This document shows positions 57,701-60,000 of a stretch of DNA of 60,000 bases, piece after piece. Origin of the DNA: Bolinopsis microptera. Taxonomy: Eukaryota; Ctenophora; Tentaculata; Lobata; Bolinopsidae. The notes under the pieces were generated by a model. The model had not been told where the DNA came from. It saw nothing but the letters and a program-made list of their open reading frames with translations, and did no database searches. Within the stretch, counting starts at the first letter, position 1; every line of letters begins with the position of its first letter. Made by a program: the position numbers and the translations under genes. The DNA lies in the NCBI RefSeq assembly GCF_026151205.1, contig NC_087078.1:13377118-13437117 (forward strand), written 5' to 3'.

Positions 57701-57892
57701 CACAGGGTGATCATAAGTGAACATAAAGTGGGATTAAGATAGCAAACCTATGTAAGCGGATTTGCAGGAACCATCAGAGGTACCATGGTGTTCTACATCA
57801 GGAGCTTTCGCACTCAACATGTTCTTAGCACTACTCCTCCTCTCTTTCGTATCATTTACACTAAATTTATTGATTGTGATCAAGTTATTCAT
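38118..57892 (-). CDS. LARP1: La-related protein 1, TOP mRNA cap-binding translation regulator
   Basis: Cytoplasmic RNA-binding protein and mTORC1 effector that holds the cap and TOP motif of ribosomal-protein mRNAs. 22 coding exons, minus strand: 57748-57892, 57443-57525, 56934-57195, 56618-56652, 56349-56405, 55750-55806, 52629-52755, 50242-50312, 49710-49836, 47312-47567, 46983-47130, 46695-46814, 46081-46479, 42096-42194, 41394-41626, 40486-40612, 40193-40296, 39679-39827, 39345-39489, 38738-38897, 38388-38474, 38118-38276. All are GT-AG and all phases agree; the total is 3,150 bases, 1,049 residues (human about 1,019-1,096). The La motif is about residues 395-460, the EELDF segment about 565-580 and the DM15 region about 840-990. 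Two compensating frame breaks occur in exon 13. Introns carry large repeat insertions. Confidence 0.92.
38388..39827 (-). other. LARP1: LARP1 exons 18-21, DM15 cap-binding region
   Basis: Exons 18-21 encode [12 protein letters not shown] and [11 protein letters not shown], then [45 protein letters not shown] and [14 protein letters not shown]. These three helical repeats match the DM15 region which in the human protein forms the pocket for m7G cap and the first C of TOP mRNAs. Conservation is near complete at the aromatic positions, so cap binding is very likely kept. The last exon (38118-38276) is a poorly conserved Ser/Thr/Arg-rich tail. Confidence 0.9.
38542..38625 (+). repeat. 28-bp tandem repeat, 3 copies
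   Basis: CAGAACATGCCTCAAACAAA with TAAATGTCC spacer, three copies in the intron between LARP1 exons 20 and 21. Confidence 0.85.
40704..40943 (-). pseudogene. Duplicate of the 3' part of LARP1 exon 15 with its donor
   Basis: A 240-bp block repeated at 41211-41452 with about 95% identity. On the minus strand it carries the last 59 bases of exon 15 ([19 protein letters not shown] with one Ile to Met change), the GTTGGT donor and about 180 bases of intron. No convincing acceptor lies at the truncated edge, so it is probably a dead exon copy within intron 15. Confidence 0.8.
42096..42194 (-). other. LARP1: LARP1 exon 14
   Basis: 33 codons, phase 0 at both ends, encoding [16 protein letters not shown] and then [17 protein letters not shown]. 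It matches the conserved block after the HPG motif of LARP1. It sits directly downstream of the giant polypurine insertion. Confidence 0.9.
42780..45095 (+). repeat. Polypurine (GAGGA/GGACTGAG) satellite block 1, 2.3 kb
   Basis: The plus strand is almost only A and G, built from diverged GAGGAGGACTGAGGAG units with scattered CT and CC. On the sense (minus) strand of LARP1 pre-mRNA it is a C/U-rich tract. Long polypurine DNA can form triplexes, and the G-rich strand quadruplexes. The long frames through it (Ser/Pro/Leu-rich or Glu/Arg-rich) are artefacts of composition. Confidence 0.92.
45226..45864 (+). repeat. Polypurine satellite block 2, 0.64 kb
   Basis: Same composition and units as block 1. 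Both blocks run up to a GGAAGCATCTAAAT sequence and the TTTTTGTCCG module (45090 and 45862), so the insertion contains two unequal copies of one composite unit. Confidence 0.9.
46081..46479 (-). other. LARP1: LARP1 exon 13 with two compensating frame breaks
   Basis: 399 bases, phase 0 at both ends. It is open in frame 0 from [13 protein letters not shown] to SRSSGRRK, then the conserved [14 protein letters not shown] is in frame +1, then [13 protein letters not shown] to the donor is back in frame 0. One extra base (probably in the 4-base A-run on the sense strand, 46270-46273) and one missing base (between about 46195 and 46240) would restore one frame without changing the exon length modulo 3. 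Read literally, the exon stops at a TGA after ...KERRT. Confidence 0.8.
46695..47567 (-). other. LARP1: LARP1 exons 10-12, La motif
   Basis: Exon 10 (47312-47567) ends in VKDMVKKQV, exon 11 (46983-47130) has [20 protein letters not shown] followed by [14 protein letters not shown], and exon 12 (46695-46814) has [17 protein letters not shown]. This is the winged-helix La motif of LARP1. The first half of exon 10 is an Asn/Pro/Met/Phe-rich linker ([16 protein letters not shown]). Confidence 0.9.
47750..48745. mobile_element. 1.0-kb insertion bounded by G-run and C-tract, unclassified
   Basis: Starts with 20 G, then CAACCA; ends with TGGTTG followed by a C-rich tract, so the ends are inverted. 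Inner inverted repeats TTTAATATACCTACAAT / ATTGTAGGTATATTAAA and a direct repeat TTGACCCGGGGATATACTTTA at both ends add structure. The flanking 7-mers are atttatt (47743-47749) and ttttatt (48746-48752), one mismatch. No coding frame. It lies in LARP1 intron 9. Confidence 0.6.
48435..48745 (+). repeat. 311-bp C-tract
   Basis: More than 95% C with isolated A, T and a single TTACGT break near 48539. It is far longer than any other homopolymer here. The length is likely unreliable in any assembly. Frames of poly-Pro or poly-Gly across it are not genes. Confidence 0.9.
50313..52628. other. LARP1 intron 7, no other feature seen
   Basis: 2.3 kb of AT-rich intron between exons 7 and 8. Only a short ATGATGATGACGATG microsatellite at about 52445 was noted. 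Confidence 0.4.
52756..55749. other. LARP1 intron 6
   Basis: 3.0 kb, AT-rich. It contains an inverted cluster of AAGTGGTTAAAT / ATTTAACCACTT at 54655-54740 and the long palindrome at 55033-55130. Nothing else supported. Confidence 0.5.
55033..55130. mobile_element. Near-perfect palindromic MITE (98 bp)
   Basis: The inner 33-base arms (ACTCCGTACAATATATGACA then CCCGATTTTTAT) are perfect inverted copies meeting without a loop. Outer arms GTTACTCTTATCTTTATT / GTAACTCTAATCTAAGTT match imperfectly. It would form a cruciform or RNA hairpin. Orientation in the intron is irrelevant because it is symmetric. Confidence 0.8.
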
Positions 57893-58471
57893 CACTAATA
57901 AACCTGTTCTTTAGGTCTGAAACCCTACCAAAAAACCAGAAAATGTATAGTTTGTTCATAAAAATCAAGGTAAAGGAGCTGGTTGTGGAGACACTACAGA
58001 ACGAATCAAAGCTTGGTAGTATCCAATCTAGGTCTGATCCAGTCCACAGACCAGTCCGTGGACTACTATGATAAGCCTAGGCAGGGTCAACCTGACCCTT
58101 CCAAATGTAAAGATTGCATAGTATTAGATGTACAGAAACAGTCTACGGTCCCCGACCGGATATGTCAAACAATTACACAGGATGAGATAAGGTTTTGAGC
58201 TGAGCAATTACAGAGGACAGGGGTTTGCGAGGAGAGTGTGGACTGTAGAGGTAATATATCTTCCAGTCAGAAATTTCGAAATGCTAGTCATAACTCATTG
58301 CATCCAAGATATCATTCATATCAGAAGCAATTAAGAGGTGCGGTTATATTCTGCAAATAGTGCGATACTGCTCCAGCCTTTAATTATTTTATATGCAGCA
58401 ATGTAGCTGAACAATTTGCGAAATTTGCAGCCTTTTGGAACTCTCAGGTTGGATTATTCAACAGAATAGTA
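57893..58471. other. Region upstream of LARP1
   Basis: Promoter side of LARP1. A splice acceptor (GGGTTTCAG) ends 24 bases before the ATG, and an AG also lies 11 bases before it. An in-frame TAA precedes the ATG, supporting it as the initiator. No upstream exon could be fixed. Confidence 0.4.
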
Positions 58472-58861
58472 CAGGGTGGGCCAAAAGTCAGTGGACATAC
58501 GTTGGCCTTAATAGCTCAGTTACTGAGTGCCCAATTGAAATAATTCTTTCTGGTATGACTTACTACCACTACTGGTTCGAGGAATTTGTCGAATCGAAAA
58601 ATATTCGAGTTCATTTTTTTCGAATGAAGGTTCATTTTTGCATTTATTTGATAGTTTGGATAGTTGGATCGAGCTAAATTTAATTCAATTGTGTTTGGCC
58701 ATTCGAATTACTTTTGTCCTGAAAAAATTAGAACTGCAGCTTCTCGGATGACCGAAATACGAAGCATAACGAGTTTATTCATTACGTGTCATTACCCCGT
58801 TAAACATTATGGGAATCGTTAAGGCTGCCCGATTAAGGTGTCGTGTCACGTTTTTATCACG

Positions 58862-58911
58862 TCCATTATCATGGACCGTCATATACAATTATGACGGTCC
58901 ATGATAATGGA
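58862..58911. repeat. Perfect hairpin, 22-bp arms
   Basis: TCCATTATCATGGACCGTCA-TA and its exact inverse around a 6-base loop, inside the mariner-like element. Probably a nested or residual palindrome. Confidence 0.85.
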
Positions 58912-58926
58912 TCTATAATTTAATTT

Positions 58927-58985
58927 TAATCCTGTGTAATCCTGTGTAATCCTGTGTAATCCTGTGTAATACTGTGTAATACGGT
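58927..58985 (+). repeat. TAATCCTGTG 10-bp tandem repeat
   Basis: About five to six copies (later ones TAATACTGTG/TAATACGGTG) inside the mariner-like element. Confidence 0.85.
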
Positions 58986-59324
58986 GTCACATAATCACCC
59001 AGTCAATTTTGTTAACGAGATACAGAAAATGCTTGATAACTTCGACATTTCTAATCCGTTTTGCCTCATGTTTTCAGATCATATGCAACATTTAATAATC
59101 AACCGTCTCTCAAAAATGAGGCGTTCAGCATGTTCAGAGAAAACAATATAGGTGTTTTAATATTGAATGGGCATGGTATAAAATATTCGAATTTTCAAAT
59201 TTTGACGACGGAATCCTCGAACCAGTAAGTACAGTATGCCATCTGCAAAGCAACAGCTCTAAAATATAAAACACGGCGGAGCTATTAAGGCCAACGTATG
59301 TCCACTGACTTTTGGCTCACCCTG

Positions 59325-59821
59325 TATTATATGTAACACGATTGTTGGGTTTGATACAGTTCAACTTATATTAACCGTGCCTTTCTATAGGTTACCTTGC
59401 TATACCAGAATATACCAGGCTTCTTCATTTCCCCAAAATCTTATTTAATTAGCTAGTTTAGTACAAGAAATGCGATTTATTTTAGCTTGTATCACATTTG
59501 GTGGTGATTTGAGTACATGTTGAGCTTATTCCATGAAAATACGACTTGCCATTTGATAATATCAATCAAGAACTTTCAGGAAATGTTTTTAGAAGAAAAA
59601 TTGTTATATGAGTCATGTGGGGCCAGGGTTTTCATGACAATTCTCTCGAAATAGACTTTCTAGTTGTTTCTGATAGAGGAGTGATATTTATCAGCTGCAT
59701 TTGGTCCCATGGAAAAATATAGTTCCTAGCCGAAATTATTGCCAGTTAAAATAGAGTCTAAAAAATATCTTCTACATTTTTTTCTATCTAACTTTCAGAA
59801 TATGTTCTTAGGATCATTTAG
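59325..59821. other. Intergenic remnant
   Basis: AT-rich, no gene or repeat recognised. Confidence 0.4.
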
Positions 59822-60000
59822 CAGGAGGTGACCGGGATTCCCGGTTCCGGGAATCCCGGTACCGGGATTGGCAATTTTGAGCTATCCCGGTCCGATCCCG
59901 GTCCCGGTCAAATGCTGATTTATTTATTTATGATCCCGGTCCCGGTTAATTCGGGATTCTTGGTCCCGGTCCCGGTCCCGGTCAATCACTCAAATTTGCC
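59822..60000. mobile_element. hAT-like CCCGGTCCCGG element, cut by window end
   Basis: Begins CAGGAGGTGACCGGGATTCC, comparable to the CAGAG/CAGTG...GACCGGGATC ends of the complete element at 34359-34969, followed by many TCCCGGTCCCGGT repeats. The right end and target duplication lie outside the window. Confidence 0.6.

Larger units (their letters stand above)
58472..59324. mobile_element. Mariner/Tc1-like non-autonomous element (853 bp)
   Basis: Terminal inverted repeats of about 48 bp, one mismatch in the first 40: CAGGGTGGGCCAAAAGTCAG at the left, CAGGGTGAGCCAAAAGTCAG inverted at the right, both continuing TGGACATACGTTGGCC. Flanked by TA (58470-58471 and 59325-59326), the Tc1/mariner target. 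The inside lacks a transposase but holds a hairpin and a 10-bp tandem repeat. Confidence 0.88.

Noticed and set aside
38118-57892. Initial idea of eIF4G for the large minus-strand gene
   Set aside because: No MIF4G domain. The La motif and DM15 blocks identify LARP1.
1-60000. tRNA, rRNA, SL RNA or CRISPR loci
   Set aside because: I looked for cloverleaf B-box-like sequences, rRNA-like blocks and spaced repeats by eye and found none convincing. A covariance search could still reveal small RNAs.

Overview
The window is eukaryotic nuclear DNA from an animal. It is AT-rich, has long introns, and is dense in small non-autonomous DNA transposons and homopolymer tracts. Five genes can be named from conserved protein blocks or are clear family members: LARP1, CRYZL1, AP4B1 (AP-4 adaptor beta), HPF1 and a class A GPCR. 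Six or seven protein-coding starts lie a few bases to a few tens of bases downstream of a 3' splice site, as expected where a spliced leader is trans-spliced. That feature, the AT-richness and the gene set (AP-4 and HPF1 retained) suggest a non-bilaterian animal, most likely a cnidarian, perhaps a hydrozoan. This taxonomic statement is inference only.

Layout. 1-3028: repeats only. 3029-8900: three compact single-exon genes on the minus strand: a membrane protein with a 14-residue PKPNPR repeat, a cysteine-rich type I membrane protein, and a divergent rhodopsin-like GPCR. 9839-15123, plus strand: ten visible exons of a type I membrane glycoprotein of class II-fusogen-like architecture; its 5' end was not found. 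15678-26267, minus: the HPF1 gene in nine exons, running from initiator to stop. 27241-29604, minus: AP4B1, intronless. 30259-31356, minus: CRYZL1, intronless. 31357-38117: gene-free, with several miniature transposons. 38118-57892, minus: the LARP1 gene, 22 coding exons and 1,049 codons after splicing. 57893-60000: a mariner-like element and the start of a hAT-like one.

The exon structures of HPF1 and LARP1 were built by hand. All junctions are GT-AG and reading phases agree across every intron, except at three single-base frame breaks: one in HPF1 exon 4 and a compensating pair in LARP1 exon 13. These look like assembly or read errors, but they must be checked.

The genes do not form one pathway. 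HPF1 completes the PARP1/2 active site for serine ADP-ribosylation, LARP1 binds the cap of TOP mRNAs, AP4B1 is a coat subunit for trans-Golgi sorting, and CRYZL1 is an oxidoreductase-like protein. CRYZL1, AP4B1 and HPF1 lie in the same direction with gaps below 1 kb.

The least explained structures are two intronic insertions in LARP1 bounded by a G-run on the left and a C-run on the right (one 3.7 kb and almost entirely polypurine), an eight-copy 71-bp array made from the 3' end and splice donor of HPF1 exon 3, and a 1.5-kb TTAA-flanked element filled with GAGGTTAAC motifs.
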